NCBI GenBank assembly: GCA_038329965.1 | Contig: JBBQNN010000002.1 | Span: forward strand, 56,156-120,155 | From: QHCA01 sp003244095 | GTDB taxonomy: Bacteria; Actinomycetota; Actinomycetes; Mycobacteriales; QHCA01 | DNA: 64,000 nucleotides | Reading direction: 5' to 3' | Part shown: positions 53,875 to 62,829 of the stretch, in pieces | Layout of the letters: the number at the start of each line of letters is the position of its first letter | Position numbering within the stretch: position 1 is the first letter of the stretch | Position numbers and translations under genes: made by a program | The notes under the pieces: model-generated | Database searches by the model: none | What the model was told of the DNA's origin: nothing | The model's input: only the letters and a program-made list of their open reading frames with translations

Positions 53875-55359
53875 ATGAACCTCGGCCTCGGATGGAAGCT
53901 GCACGGTGACGGCAAGACCCCGCCGCCCGGTGAGGTGGTCCGCCCGGACGAGCGGTTGTCCTGGGGCCGCACGGTCGGTCTCGGCGCGCAGCACGTCGTC
54001 GCGATGTTCGGCGCGACGTTCATCTTCCCGGTGATCATGGGGCTCGATCCCAACCTGGCGATCATGATGTCCGGGATCGCCACGATCCTCTTCCTGGTCA
54101 TCGTCGGCGGCCAGGTGCCCAGCTACCTGGGCACCAGCGCATCCTTCGTCGGTGGGGTCGCCGCGATTCGCGCCGCGGGTGGCGACAGTGCCACGGTCAC
54201 CGGCGCCATTCTGGTCGCCGGGCTGGTCCTGGCCCTCGTCGGTGGCGTCATCCACTTCCTGGGCGCCGAAATCATCCACACGATCCTCCCGCCGGTGGTC
54301 ACCGGCGCCGTCGTCATGCTGATCGGCTTCAACCTCGCTCCGGTGGTGGCCAACGTCTACTGGCCGCAGGACCAGTGGATCGCCCTGCTGACCCTGGCCT
54401 TCGTGGTGCTGGCCACGGTGATGCTGCGCGGCTTCCTCGCCCGCATCGCGATCTTCCTGGGCCTGGTCTTCGGCTTCGCGCTGTCCTACCTTGCCGACCG
54501 GGTCTTCGGCAAGATCACGTCGTTGGTGCCGGGCGGGGGCAAGAACGGCGCCAACGTGGTCACCGAGCACTTCCGGGTCAACTTCGCCGGCGTCAGGTCC
54601 GCCGACTGGATCGGCCTGCCGACCTTCCACGCGCCGGACTTCAAGACATCGGCGATCCTGCTCACCCTGCCGGCCGTGATCGCCCTCGTCGCGGAGAACA
54701 CCGGGCACGTCAAGGCGGTCGCCGCGATGACCGGTGCCGACCTCGACCGGGTCCTCGGTCGGGCGCTGATCGGTGACGGGGTCGGCACGGCGCTGTCCAG
54801 CGCGGTCGGCGGCTCGCCGACGACGACGTACGCCGAGAACATCGGCGTCATGGCCGCCACCCGCGTCTACAGCACCGCGGCCTATTACGTGGCCGCGCTC
54901 GTGGCCGTCCTGTTCGGCCTGTGCCCGAAGTTCGGCGCCCTGATCCAGGCCACCCCCGGCGGGGTGCTCGGCGGCATCACGGTCGTGCTGTACGGGATGA
55001 TCGGCATGCTCGGTGCCAAGATCTGGATCGAGAACCGCGTCGACTTCGCCAACCCGATCAACCTCGTCCCGGTGGCCGCCGGTATCATTATCGCGATCGG
55101 CAACACCAGCCTGAAGATCACCGACAACTTCTCCCTGGTCGGCATCGCGTTCGGCACCCTGGTCACGGTCATCGGCTTCCACCTGGTGCGGGTGGCCGCA
55201 CCCCGGTACATGCGGGACTCCCAACAGGTGTCCCTGGGCGAGATCGGCTTCGAGGAGGATGCCGGCGACTCCCGACCGGGCAAGGGCGGCACCCGGCCGG
55301 CGAAGTCATCGGGCAACCGGCCCGGCACGCCAAAGGGCACTGCGCCGCGCCGGAAGTGA
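53875..55359 (+). CDS. NCS2-family nucleobase:H+ symporter, uracil-permease type
   Basis: A 494-residue membrane protein, about 14 helices, with a Lys/Arg/Gly-rich cytoplasmic tail of about 50 residues. GAQHVVAMFGATFIFPVI is the NCS2 TM1 block. The two substrate-site glutamates of UraA are placed in LVAENTGHVKAV and TTTYAENIGVMAATRVYS; xanthine/urate members have a different motif (Q-N-V-G with T.V.SR). I therefore favour uracil or a related pyrimidine as substrate. ATG 53875 has AGGGAGGG 6 nt upstream. First gene of the plus-strand catabolic operon. Confidence 0.9.
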   Translation: MNLGLGWKLHGDGKTPPPGEVVRPDERLSWGRTVGLGAQHVVAMFGATFIFPVIMGLDPNLAIMMSGIATILFLVIVGGQVPSYLGTSASFVGGVAAIRAAGGDSATVTGAILVAGLVLALVGGVIHFLGAEIIHTILPPVVTGAVVMLIGFNLAPVVANVYWPQDQWIALLTLAFVVLATVMLRGFLARIAIFLGLVFGFALSYLADRVFGKITSLVPGGGKNGANVVTEHFRVNFAGVRSADWIGLPTFHAPDFKTSAILLTLPAVIALVAENTGHVKAVAAMTGADLDRVLGRALIGDGVGTALSSAVGGSPTTTYAENIGVMAATRVYSTAAYYVAALVAVLFGLCPKFGALIQATPGGVLGGITVVLYGMIGMLGAKIWIENRVDFANPINLVPVAAGIIIAIGNTSLKITDNFSLVGIAFGTLVTVIGFHLVRVAAPRYMRDSQQVSLGEIGFEEDAGDSRPGKGGTRPAKSSGNRPGTPKGTAPRRK

Positions 55360-55392
55360 CTCCACAGTGCTCATAGGGGGGAGAATCTCCCG

Positions 55393-56250
55393 GTGAAGCC
55401 GCCGCCGTTCGCCTACTCGGCACCGGGCACGGTCGCCGACGCGCTGGCGCTGCTGGCCGGTCTCGGCACGGATGGCAAGATCCTGGCCGGGGGGCAGAGC
55501 CTGGTGCCGATGCTCAACATGCGGCTGGCCGCCCCCGCGCACCTCGTGGACATCAACGGCCTCGACGCGGAGCTCGGCGGCATCGTGGTCACCGACGAAG
55601 GGATCGGGGTCGGTGCACTGGCCCGGCACACCGCCGTCGAGCGCTCGGCCGGCGCGGCGGGGGTGCTGCCGCTGCTCCGGCAGGCCCTGCTCCAGGTGGC
55701 CCACCCGGTGATCCGCAACCGCGGCACGGTCGTCGGCAGCCTCGCCCACGCCGACCCGTCGGCCGAGCTGCCGGCCGTCCTGTGCCTGGTGGGCGGATCG
55801 GTGCGGATCGCGTCGGCGGGCGGCGAGCGTACGGTGGCCGCGGCCGACCTGTTCGCCGGCCCGATGGAGACGTCGCTGCGGCCGGGGGAGCTCATCGTCT
55901 CGGCGTGGTTCCCCGCCCTGCCCGACGGCACCACCACGGCCTTCGTCGAGGTGACCCGTCGGCACGGCGACTACGCGGTGTGCGGTGTGGCGGTGGCCGT
56001 CACCCGCGATGCCGACGGCGCCGTCACCGGGGCGCGGGCCGCCTACGTGAGCGTGTCCGACGTGCCTCTCGTGCTCGACCTGACCGAAGCGCTGGTCCAC
56101 CGGCCGGCACCCGGCGACCGGCTCGTTGCCGCCGGGCGGCTGGCCGCGGCCCGGGTCACCCCCGAAACCGACATCCACGCCACGGCCGACTATCGCCGGC
56201 ACCTGGCCGGGGTGCTGACCGTGCGGGCGCTACGGGAGGCGGTCGCGTGA
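55393..56250 (+). CDS. Molybdenum hydroxylase FAD subunit (CoxM/XdhB type)
   Basis: A 285-residue flavoprotein that passes electrons from the iron-sulfur subunit to an acceptor. The FAD pyrophosphate loops are AGGQSLVPMLNMRLA (about 32-46) and RNRGTVVGSLAHADPSAELP (about 105-124); the C-terminal CO-dehydrogenase-flavoprotein domain closes it. GTG 55393 follows a GGGGGGAG stretch and lies 33 nt after the permease. Its stop overlaps the small subunit gene by 4 nt. Confidence 0.93.
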   Translation: MKPPPFAYSAPGTVADALALLAGLGTDGKILAGGQSLVPMLNMRLAAPAHLVDINGLDAELGGIVVTDEGIGVGALARHTAVERSAGAAGVLPLLRQALLQVAHPVIRNRGTVVGSLAHADPSAELPAVLCLVGGSVRIASAGGERTVAAADLFAGPMETSLRPGELIVSAWFPALPDGTTTAFVEVTRRHGDYAVCGVAVAVTRDADGAVTGARAAYVSVSDVPLVLDLTEALVHRPAPGDRLVAAGRLAAARVTPETDIHATADYRRHLAGVLTVRALREAVA

Positions 56251-56744
56251 CCGGACCGGAGCCGGACTACGAGGTGTCGGTGGTCGTCAACGGCGCCGCG
56301 CGGTCGGCTTCGGTGCCGGCCCGCCGGCTGCTGTCGGACTTCCTGCGCCACGACCTCGAGTTGACCGGAACCCATGTCGGGTGCGAGCACGGCGTGTGCG
56401 GTTGCTGCACGGTCCTGCTCGACGGCCGGCCGGTGCGCTCGTGCCTGGTCTTCGCGGTCTCCGTACGCGGCCATGAGATCACCACCGTGGAGGGACTCGC
56501 CGCACCCGACCGCACCCTGAGCCCGGTGCAGCGCGCGTTCGCGGAGTGCCACGCGCTGCAGTGCGGCTTCTGCACCCCGGGGTTCCTCACCACGGTGACC
56601 GCGTTCCTGGCTGAGCATCCAGATCCCACCGCGGCCGAGGCCGTCGAGGCGATCGCGGGCAACCTGTGCCGCTGCACCGGCTACCAGAACATCGTCAAGG
56701 CCACCCTGCGGGCCGCCGAGACCCTGCGCGGAGGGCGACCGTGA
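56247..56744 (+). CDS. Molybdenum hydroxylase [2Fe-2S] subunit (CoxS/XdhC type)
   Basis: A 165-residue iron-sulfur protein. The plant-ferredoxin-like cluster cysteines are in GCEHGVCGCCTVLLDG and the all-helical second cluster in CGFCTPG and LCRCTGYQNIV. All eight cysteines are present. GTG 56247 overlaps the FAD subunit, and its stop overlaps the large subunit gene, each by 4 nt, so the three subunits are translated together. Confidence 0.95.
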   Translation: MTGPEPDYEVSVVVNGAARSASVPARRLLSDFLRHDLELTGTHVGCEHGVCGCCTVLLDGRPVRSCLVFAVSVRGHEITTVEGLAAPDRTLSPVQRAFAECHALQCGFCTPGFLTTVTAFLAEHPDPTAAEAVEAIAGNLCRCTGYQNIVKATLRAAETLRGGRP

Positions 56745-59146
56745 GCGGGCGGCTGTTCGGCGCGGCGGTCCAGCGCACCGAGGATCCGCGGCTGATCGCC
56801 GGGCGCGGCGCCTATCTGGACGACCTGGGCCACGGCGCGCTGGCGGCAGCCTTCGTACGCAGCCCGCACGCCCACGCCCGGATCACCGACATCGACGTCA
56901 CCGACGCCCTGGACGTCGACGGGTTGATCGCCGTCTACACCTGGGAGGACCTGCCCGGCCGGGTCGCCGAACCGCTGCCCATGCTCATCCCGCATCCGGC
57001 GCTCACCCACCCGCGCACCGGCTACGCCCTGGCCCGCGACACCGTCAACCACGTCGGCGAGGCCGTCGTCATGGTGGTCGCCCGGGACCGCTACGTCGCC
57101 GAGGACGTCTGCGACCTGATCGGAGTCACCTACGAGATCCTGCCGCCGGTGGTCGGCATCGAGGTCGCGCACCTGGCCGAGGCCCTGGTCCACGCCGACG
57201 TGCCCGGCAACGTCGCCGCGCACCTGGTCCAGGAGGTCGGCAACGCGCCGGCCGCGATCGACGCCGCTCCACACCAGTTGGAGTTGCGCCTGTCGGTCGA
57301 GCGCAGCGCGTCGATGCCCCTGGAGGGCAAGGGCGTCTACGCCCGCTGGGACGGCACCGACGAGAGCATGCGGGTCTACACCTCGACGCAGACGTCGACC
57401 TCCGTCCGGGCCGCGCTGGCCGTCCGGCTCGGTCTCCCACTCGGCAAGGTCGAGGTGGTAGCGCCGGACGTCGGCGGCGGCTTCGGCGTCAAGATCATGC
57501 ACCCGTGGCCCGAGGAGGTGCTCATCCCGTGGGTTGCCCGGCTGCTGGGCCGCGAGGTCAAGTGGACCGAGGACCGCCGGGAGCACTTCGTCTCCTCCGC
57601 GCACGAGCGGGGGCAGCTGCAGGCGGTGCGCGTGGGTTTCGGCGACGACGGCCGGCTGCACGGCCTCGACGTGGAGATCCTGCACGACAACGGCGCCTAC
57701 ACGCCGTACGGCATCATCGTCCCGATCATCACGGCCAGCCAGTTGCTCGGGCCGTACAAGCCCGGCACCTACCGGGTGGAGTTCACCAGCCTCTACACGA
57801 ACACCGTGATCGTGACGCCCTACCGGGGGGCCGGCCGGCCGCAAGGCGTCTTCGCCATGGAACGCACCATGGACCGCATCGCGGACTACCTCGGCCTGGA
57901 TCGCACGATCGTCCGCGAGCGCAACCTGATCCGGCCGGAGGAGATGCCCTACGACCAGCACATGACCTTCCAGGACGGCCGGCCGCTGATCTACGACTCC
58001 GGCGACTTCCCCGAGTCGCTGCGCCGGATCAAGAAGCTGGTGGGCTGGGACGCCTTCGCCGCGGTGCAGGACGACGCGGCCGCCGAGGGGCGCCGCCTGG
58101 GCATCGGCATCGCCTGCTACGTCGAGGGCACCGGGGTCGGGCCGTACGAAGGCGGCCACGTGCAGGTCGACCCGAGCGGGTGCGTGCTGGTCTCGACCGG
58201 CCTCACCTCGCAGGGGCAGGGGCACCAGACGGTGTTCGCCCAGATCGTCGCCGACGAGCTCGGCGTGCCGATGTCCGACGTCACGGTGACCACCGGTGAC
58301 ACCCGCCGCTTCGGCTACGCGGTCGGCACCTTCGCCTCACGGGCCGCGGTGATGAGCGGCAACGCCGTGGCGCTGGCGGCCCGCGCCGTGCGGGCCAAGG
58401 CATTGCGGATCGCCGGTGACGCGCTGGAGGTGTCGCCCGGTGACCTGGAGATCGTCGAGGGCATAGTGCGGGTCAAGGGCAGCCCGGAGGTGTCGCTGGG
58501 CCTGGGCACCGTCGCCGTGCTGTCCAACCCGCTGCGCTACGCCTTCGACGACGCCGCCAAGCTGGCCACGCAGTTCGTCGTCGGCGACACCGCCGGCCCG
58601 CCGGTGCCCGAGGGCGACGAGCCCGGGCTGGAGAGCCGGGCGTACTACTCCCCGACCCAGTCGACGTTCGCCAACGGCATGCACGCAGCCGTCGTGGAGA
58701 CCGATCCCGACACCGCCGAGATCACGATCCTGCGCTACTGCGTGGTCCACGACTGCGGCAACCTGGTCAACCCGGCGATCGTCGAGGGCCAGGTGCACGG
58801 CGGGGTGGCGCAGGGCGTGGCGGGCGCGCTGTACGAGCGGATGGTCTACGACGGCGCCGGCCAGTTGCTCAACGCCTCCTTCATGGACTTCCTCATGCCG
58901 TACGCGAGTGAGATCCCCACGGTGGAGATCGACCACCTGCAGACGCCGTCACCGCTCAACCCGCTCGGGATCAAGGGGGCGGGGGAGGCCGGCGTCATCC
59001 CGGGCATGGCGGTGATCGCGGCGGCGATCGAGGATGCCGAAGGATTCCGGATCACCTCGATGCCGATCTCGCCGAGTGAGCTGTTCGCCCTGCGGGCGCG
59101 CTTCGCGGCCGGGGAGATCGAGCCCGTCGATCGGCGGCACCGATGA
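56741..59146 (+). CDS. Molybdenum hydroxylase large subunit, not CO dehydrogenase
   Basis: An 801-residue xanthine-oxidase-superfamily protein binding molybdopterin cytosine dinucleotide or a related cofactor. The catalytic base Glu is in GIKGAGEAGVIPG and the cofactor loop VGGGFGVKIMHPW is present. The active-site loop reads TPYRGAGRPQG; the AYxCSFR loop with the copper-binding cysteine of true CoxL is absent, so this is a form II-type hydroxylase for an N-heterocycle or aldehyde, not a CO dehydrogenase. GTG 56741 overlaps the small subunit by 4 nt. In this cluster I infer that it oxidises the imported ring or its product. Confidence 0.92.
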   Translation: MSGRLFGAAVQRTEDPRLIAGRGAYLDDLGHGALAAAFVRSPHAHARITDIDVTDALDVDGLIAVYTWEDLPGRVAEPLPMLIPHPALTHPRTGYALARDTVNHVGEAVVMVVARDRYVAEDVCDLIGVTYEILPPVVGIEVAHLAEALVHADVPGNVAAHLVQEVGNAPAAIDAAPHQLELRLSVERSASMPLEGKGVYARWDGTDESMRVYTSTQTSTSVRAALAVRLGLPLGKVEVVAPDVGGGFGVKIMHPWPEEVLIPWVARLLGREVKWTEDRREHFVSSAHERGQLQAVRVGFGDDGRLHGLDVEILHDNGAYTPYGIIVPIITASQLLGPYKPGTYRVEFTSLYTNTVIVTPYRGAGRPQGVFAMERTMDRIADYLGLDRTIVRERNLIRPEEMPYDQHMTFQDGRPLIYDSGDFPESLRRIKKLVGWDAFAAVQDDAAAEGRRLGIGIACYVEGTGVGPYEGGHVQVDPSGCVLVSTGLTSQGQGHQTVFAQIVADELGVPMSDVTVTTGDTRRFGYAVGTFASRAAVMSGNAVALAARAVRAKALRIAGDALEVSPGDLEIVEGIVRVKGSPEVSLGLGTVAVLSNPLRYAFDDAAKLATQFVVGDTAGPPVPEGDEPGLESRAYYSPTQSTFANGMHAAVVETDPDTAEITILRYCVVHDCGNLVNPAIVEGQVHGGVAQGVAGALYERMVYDGAGQLLNASFMDFLMPYASEIPTVEIDHLQTPSPLNPLGIKGAGEAGVIPGMAVIAAAIEDAEGFRITSMPISPSELFALRARFAAGEIEPVDRRHR

Positions 59147-59156
59147 AGGGGCAGTC

Positions 59157-59843
59157 ATGAAGGTGAACGGCGAGGCGACCCTGCACGCGCCGGTGGAGCA
59201 GGTGTGGGACGCACTGCGCGATCCCGCGGTTCTGGTCCGGACGATCCCGGGCTGCCAGCGGCTGGAGGCGCTCGCGGAGGACGAGTACCGGATGACCGTG
59301 ACCGCCGGTGTGGCGTCGATCAAGGGCACCTATCAGGGCACGGTACGGCTCACCGATCCGCTGCCGCCCACCTCCTTCGTGCTGCGCGCCGCCGGCTCGG
59401 GAGCGCCGGGGACCGTGCAGGTCGACGTCCTGGTCACCCTCGCCGAGGACGGTGAGGGAGTCACCCGGCTGACCTACGACGCCGACGCGGTCGTCGGCGG
59501 CACCGTCGGAGGTGTCGGCCAGCGGATGCTGTCCGGGGTGGCCCGCAGGACCGCCGGTGAGTTCTTCCGCGCCGTCGACGACGTCCTGTCCGACCGGACG
59601 GAGCCGGTTGCCGCCCCGGTGCCGGGCCAGCCGGTCGACCTGGACCGGCTGCCCGCCTCCGACCTGCGTCCGCCATCGGTGGTGACCACGTCCTCACCCG
59701 GGCCGGCCGTGTTCACCCGGCCCGTCGCGCTGTCGGGCACCCCCGAGACGCAGACCTTGGTGCTTGCGGCGGCCGCCGGAGCCGCGATAGCGCTGATCGG
59801 GGTCGCCGTCGGCGCCGTCCTGACCCACCTTCGCAGGCGATAG
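59157..59843 (+). CDS. CoxG-family SRPBCC protein with C-terminal membrane anchor
   Basis: A 228-residue protein. Residues 1-145 form the START/SRPBCC domain (KVNGEATLHAPVEQVWDALRDP start), with IPGCQRLEAL and VGGVGQRMLSGVARR typical of CoxG. A Pro/Ser/Thr-rich linker of about 50 residues leads to one transmembrane helix (about 197-223) and a basic tail. Work on mycobacterial CO dehydrogenase shows that CoxG draws menaquinone from the membrane to the enzyme; a linker plus anchor here fits the same job. ATG 59157 is 10 nt after the large subunit. Confidence 0.88.
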   Translation: MKVNGEATLHAPVEQVWDALRDPAVLVRTIPGCQRLEALAEDEYRMTVTAGVASIKGTYQGTVRLTDPLPPTSFVLRAAGSGAPGTVQVDVLVTLAEDGEGVTRLTYDADAVVGGTVGGVGQRMLSGVARRTAGEFFRAVDDVLSDRTEPVAAPVPGQPVDLDRLPASDLRPPSVVTTSSPGPAVFTRPVALSGTPETQTLVLAAAAGAAIALIGVAVGAVLTHLRRR

Positions 59844-59876
59844 CGTGGGAGGTCCGCCACACCTGGGAGGGACTTC

Positions 59877-60773
59877 GTGGTTCCCTTTGTCGCCGCTGCC
59901 GTGCAGGTCGCCCCGCGGCCGGGGCCGCTGACCGCCGAGACCGTCAAGGCCAACCTGGCCCACGCCGCCGAGTGGACCACCCGCTGTGTCGAGTCGACCG
60001 GGGCCGAGCTGGTCGTGCTGCCGGAGACCGCGACCACCGGCTTCACGCCGGGGATGGGCGCACCCGACCTGTGGGAGCTGCTCAGCGAGGCGCCCGGCCC
60101 GGTCACCGAGCCGCTGGCCGAGGTGGCCCGGCATCTCGGGGTGCACGTCGTCCTCGGCACCTACCTGCGCGGCCCGACCCGCGGCACGGTGCACAACGCC
60201 GCCGTCTTCCTCGGCCCGACGGGTGAGGTCATCGGCGTCTACCGCAAGACGCACCTGTTCACCGGCGAGTCGGCGGTCAACCAGGGCTGGGTCACGCCGG
60301 GTGACGAGGTCGCGGTCGTCGACACGCCGCTGGCCAGGCTCGGCGCGGTGATCTGCTTCGACGGCGACTATCCCGAGCTGGCCCGGATCCTGGCCGTGCA
60401 GGGCGCCGAGGTGATCGTGCGGCCCTCGGCACTGCTGCGGTCGGCCGACATCTGGGAGCTGACGACGCGGGCACGGGCCTACGACAACCACGTGCACGTC
60501 GTGGCGGCCAACGCGGTCGGTGCCGACCCGGGTGGCCTGCTGTACTTCGGCAACTCCCTCATCGTCACGCCGATCGCCGACGTGATCGCCAGGGGCACCA
60601 CCCACGAGGGCTGGGTCGCCGCCCGGCTCGACCCCCTGGCGATGACGCAGATGAGCCCGGGCTCCAGCCGGCCGCAGCGCTTCGACCATCTGGCCGACCG
60701 CAACGTCGCCCTCTACGCGAAGTACGCCGACGAGCTCACCCGGCCGGCGGCGACGCCGTACCCGCATGGGTGA
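59877..60773 (+). CDS. Carbon-nitrogen hydrolase (nitrilase superfamily)
   Basis: A 298-residue amidase-fold enzyme. The Glu-Lys-Cys triad is visible in VLPETATTGF, YRKTHLFTGE and VICFDGDYPEL. Members hydrolyse amides, nitriles or N-carbamoyl groups; in this setting cleavage of an N-carbamoyl or amide product of ring opening is likely, but not shown. GTG 59877 has GGGAGG 7 nt upstream, 33 nt after the CoxG gene. The stop overlaps hyuA by 8 nt. Confidence 0.88.
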   Translation: MVPFVAAAVQVAPRPGPLTAETVKANLAHAAEWTTRCVESTGAELVVLPETATTGFTPGMGAPDLWELLSEAPGPVTEPLAEVARHLGVHVVLGTYLRGPTRGTVHNAAVFLGPTGEVIGVYRKTHLFTGESAVNQGWVTPGDEVAVVDTPLARLGAVICFDGDYPELARILAVQGAEVIVRPSALLRSADIWELTTRARAYDNHVHVVAANAVGADPGGLLYFGNSLIVTPIADVIARGTTHEGWVAARLDPLAMTQMSPGSSRPQRFDHLADRNVALYAKYADELTRPAATPYPHG

Positions 60774-62829
60774 AGGCCGAACGATAAGGATCGGGATCGA
60801 CACCGGCGGCACGTTCACCGACGTCGTGGCCCTCGACGAGGGTACCGGGGAGATGGTCACCACCAAGACACCGTCGACGCCGCACGACCCGGCGGAGGGC
60901 TTCCTGACCGGCGTGGCCAAGGTGCTCGACCTGATCGGCGCCGACGGCGAGCAGGTGTCGGCCGTCTGCCACGGCACCACGGTGGCCACCAACCTGTTGC
61001 TCACCGACGACATCGGCACCCTGGGTTTCATCACCACCGAGGGTTACGAGCACATCTTGGAGATCGCCCGGCAGTCGGTGCCCGACGGCTACGGCAACTC
61101 CTACTTCTGGGTCAAGCCGCCGCGGATCGTGCCCGCCCACCGGGTGTGGACCGTCGGCGGCCGGCTGGACCACACCGGCGCCGAGCTGCGGCCGTTCGAC
61201 GAGCACGGCGCGGTCGAGGCGGCCCACGCGCTGCGCAGGGCGGGCATCGACACGGTCGGCGTCTGCTTCCTGCACTCTTATGCCTCTGACGCGCACGAGC
61301 GGCGGATGCGCGACGTCCTCGCCCGTGAGCACCCGGCCGCCGTCGTGTCGATCTCCAGCGAGGTGCTCCGCGAGTACCGCGAGTACGAACGTTCGGTCAC
61401 GACCCTGGTCGATGCCTCGGTCAAGCCCCGGGTTGCCCGCTACGTCGCCGGTATAGGCGCCCGGCTCTCCCGGGTCGCGCCGCACGCGTCGTTCTCCGTG
61501 ATGAAGTCCAACGGCGGCATGCTGTCGGCCGAGGAGGTGGCCCGACAGCCGATCACCACGGTGCTGTCCGGGCCGGCCGCCGGCGCGCTGGGCGCCGGGC
61601 TGATCGCCCAGCACGCCGGCTTCGACCGCGTGCTGACCCTGGACGGCGGGGGGACCTCGACCGACGTGTCCGTCGTCGTCGCCGGTCGGCCGACGCTGAC
61701 CACCGAGGGCAGCATCGGCCGCTACCCCTCCAAGATCCCGATGGTCGACGTCGTCACCGTGGGCGCCGGCGGGGGGTCGGTGGCCTGGGTGTCGCCGGAG
61801 GGCAGCCTCAAGGTCGGCCCGCGCTCGGCCGGCGCGGACCCGGGCCCGCTCTGCTACGGCGGCGGCGGCACCGAGGTGACGGTTACCGACGCCCACCTGG
61901 CGCTCGGCCGGATCCCGCCGCACCTGCTGGGTGGCGAGATCCCGCTGGATTCCGATGCGGCCCGCAAGGGTGTCACCACACTGGCCGTCGAGTTGGGCCT
62001 GACCGTCGAGGAGGCGGCCCGCGGCGTCCTGGAGATCTCGGCGTGGAACCAGGCCAACGCGATCCGGCAGGTGACGGTCAAGCGCGGGCTGGACGTCCGC
62101 GACTTCGCGGTCGCGACCTTCGGCGGGTCGGGCAGCCTGCTGCTGTGCCGCCTGGTCGACATCCTCGGCCTGCCGGTGGTCCTGGTGCCGCGCGACCCGG
62201 GAAACACGTCGGCCTTCGGGCTGCTCACGGTCGATGTCCGCAACGACTACGTCCAGACCGCGGTGGCCCGGCACGACAACCTCGATCCGGTACGGGTGAC
62301 GACCGGCTACGCGGCCATGGAGGACCAGGCGGCTGCCGCGCTCGACCGGGAGGGGTTCGCGCGGGCCGACCACCGCTACCTCCGCAGCGCCGACCTCCGC
62401 TACACCGGCCAGGCCTTCGAGGTGCGGGTCGACGCGCCCGGGGGAGAGGTGACGGCAGAGTTCGCCGCGGCGGTGGTCGCGCTGTTCCATGACGAGCACG
62501 AGCGGCTCTACGGCTACAGCTACCGCGATCAGCCGCGGCACGGCGTCGAGTGGGTCAACCTGCGCGTGTCCGGCGTCGGGCCGATCACCCGGCCGGTCCT
62601 GCCCGTGCTGTCGCAACGCGACGGCGGCGCCGAACGGGCGATGAGCGGCCGGCGCCAGGTGTGCTTCGACAAGTGGGTCGACACACCGGTCTACTGGCGG
62701 CCCGACCTGGCGCCCGGTGACGTGATCGAGGGACCGGCGATCATCGAGGAGTACGGCTCCACGGTTCCGCTGCACCCGGGTTTCGGCGCGACGGTCGACC
62801 CCTACGGCAACCTCCTGGTGCGCCGGTGA
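60766..62829 (+). CDS. hyuA: Hydantoinase/oxoprolinase subunit A, ATP-dependent
   Basis: A 687-residue subunit with an ASKHA-type ATP site: IRIGIDTGGTFTDVVALDEG at the N-terminus and LTLDGGGTSTDVSVVVAGRP near residue 290. GPAAGALGAGLIAQHAGF and GPRSAGADPGPLCYGGGG are diagnostic. The pair with subunit B hydrolyses cyclic amides (5-oxoproline, N-methylhydantoin, caprolactam) using ATP; the substrate here is unknown. ATG 60766 overlaps the amidase gene by 8 nt and the stop overlaps hyuB by 4 nt. Confidence 0.93.
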   Translation: MGEGRTIRIGIDTGGTFTDVVALDEGTGEMVTTKTPSTPHDPAEGFLTGVAKVLDLIGADGEQVSAVCHGTTVATNLLLTDDIGTLGFITTEGYEHILEIARQSVPDGYGNSYFWVKPPRIVPAHRVWTVGGRLDHTGAELRPFDEHGAVEAAHALRRAGIDTVGVCFLHSYASDAHERRMRDVLAREHPAAVVSISSEVLREYREYERSVTTLVDASVKPRVARYVAGIGARLSRVAPHASFSVMKSNGGMLSAEEVARQPITTVLSGPAAGALGAGLIAQHAGFDRVLTLDGGGTSTDVSVVVAGRPTLTTEGSIGRYPSKIPMVDVVTVGAGGGSVAWVSPEGSLKVGPRSAGADPGPLCYGGGGTEVTVTDAHLALGRIPPHLLGGEIPLDSDAARKGVTTLAVELGLTVEEAARGVLEISAWNQANAIRQVTVKRGLDVRDFAVATFGGSGSLLLCRLVDILGLPVVLVPRDPGNTSAFGLLTVDVRNDYVQTAVARHDNLDPVRVTTGYAAMEDQAAAALDREGFARADHRYLRSADLRYTGQAFEVRVDAPGGEVTAEFAAAVVALFHDEHERLYGYSYRDQPRHGVEWVNLRVSGVGPITRPVLPVLSQRDGGAERAMSGRRQVCFDKWVDTPVYWRPDLAPGDVIEGPAIIEEYGSTVPLHPGFGATVDPYGNLLVRR

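Noticed and set aside
55393..59146. Aerobic CO dehydrogenase coxMSL
   Set aside because: The AYxCSFR active-site loop is missing from the large subunit.
60736..62775. A 679-codon minus-strand open frame
   Set aside because: It is the mirror of hyuA, with no recognisable motif and shadow-type composition.
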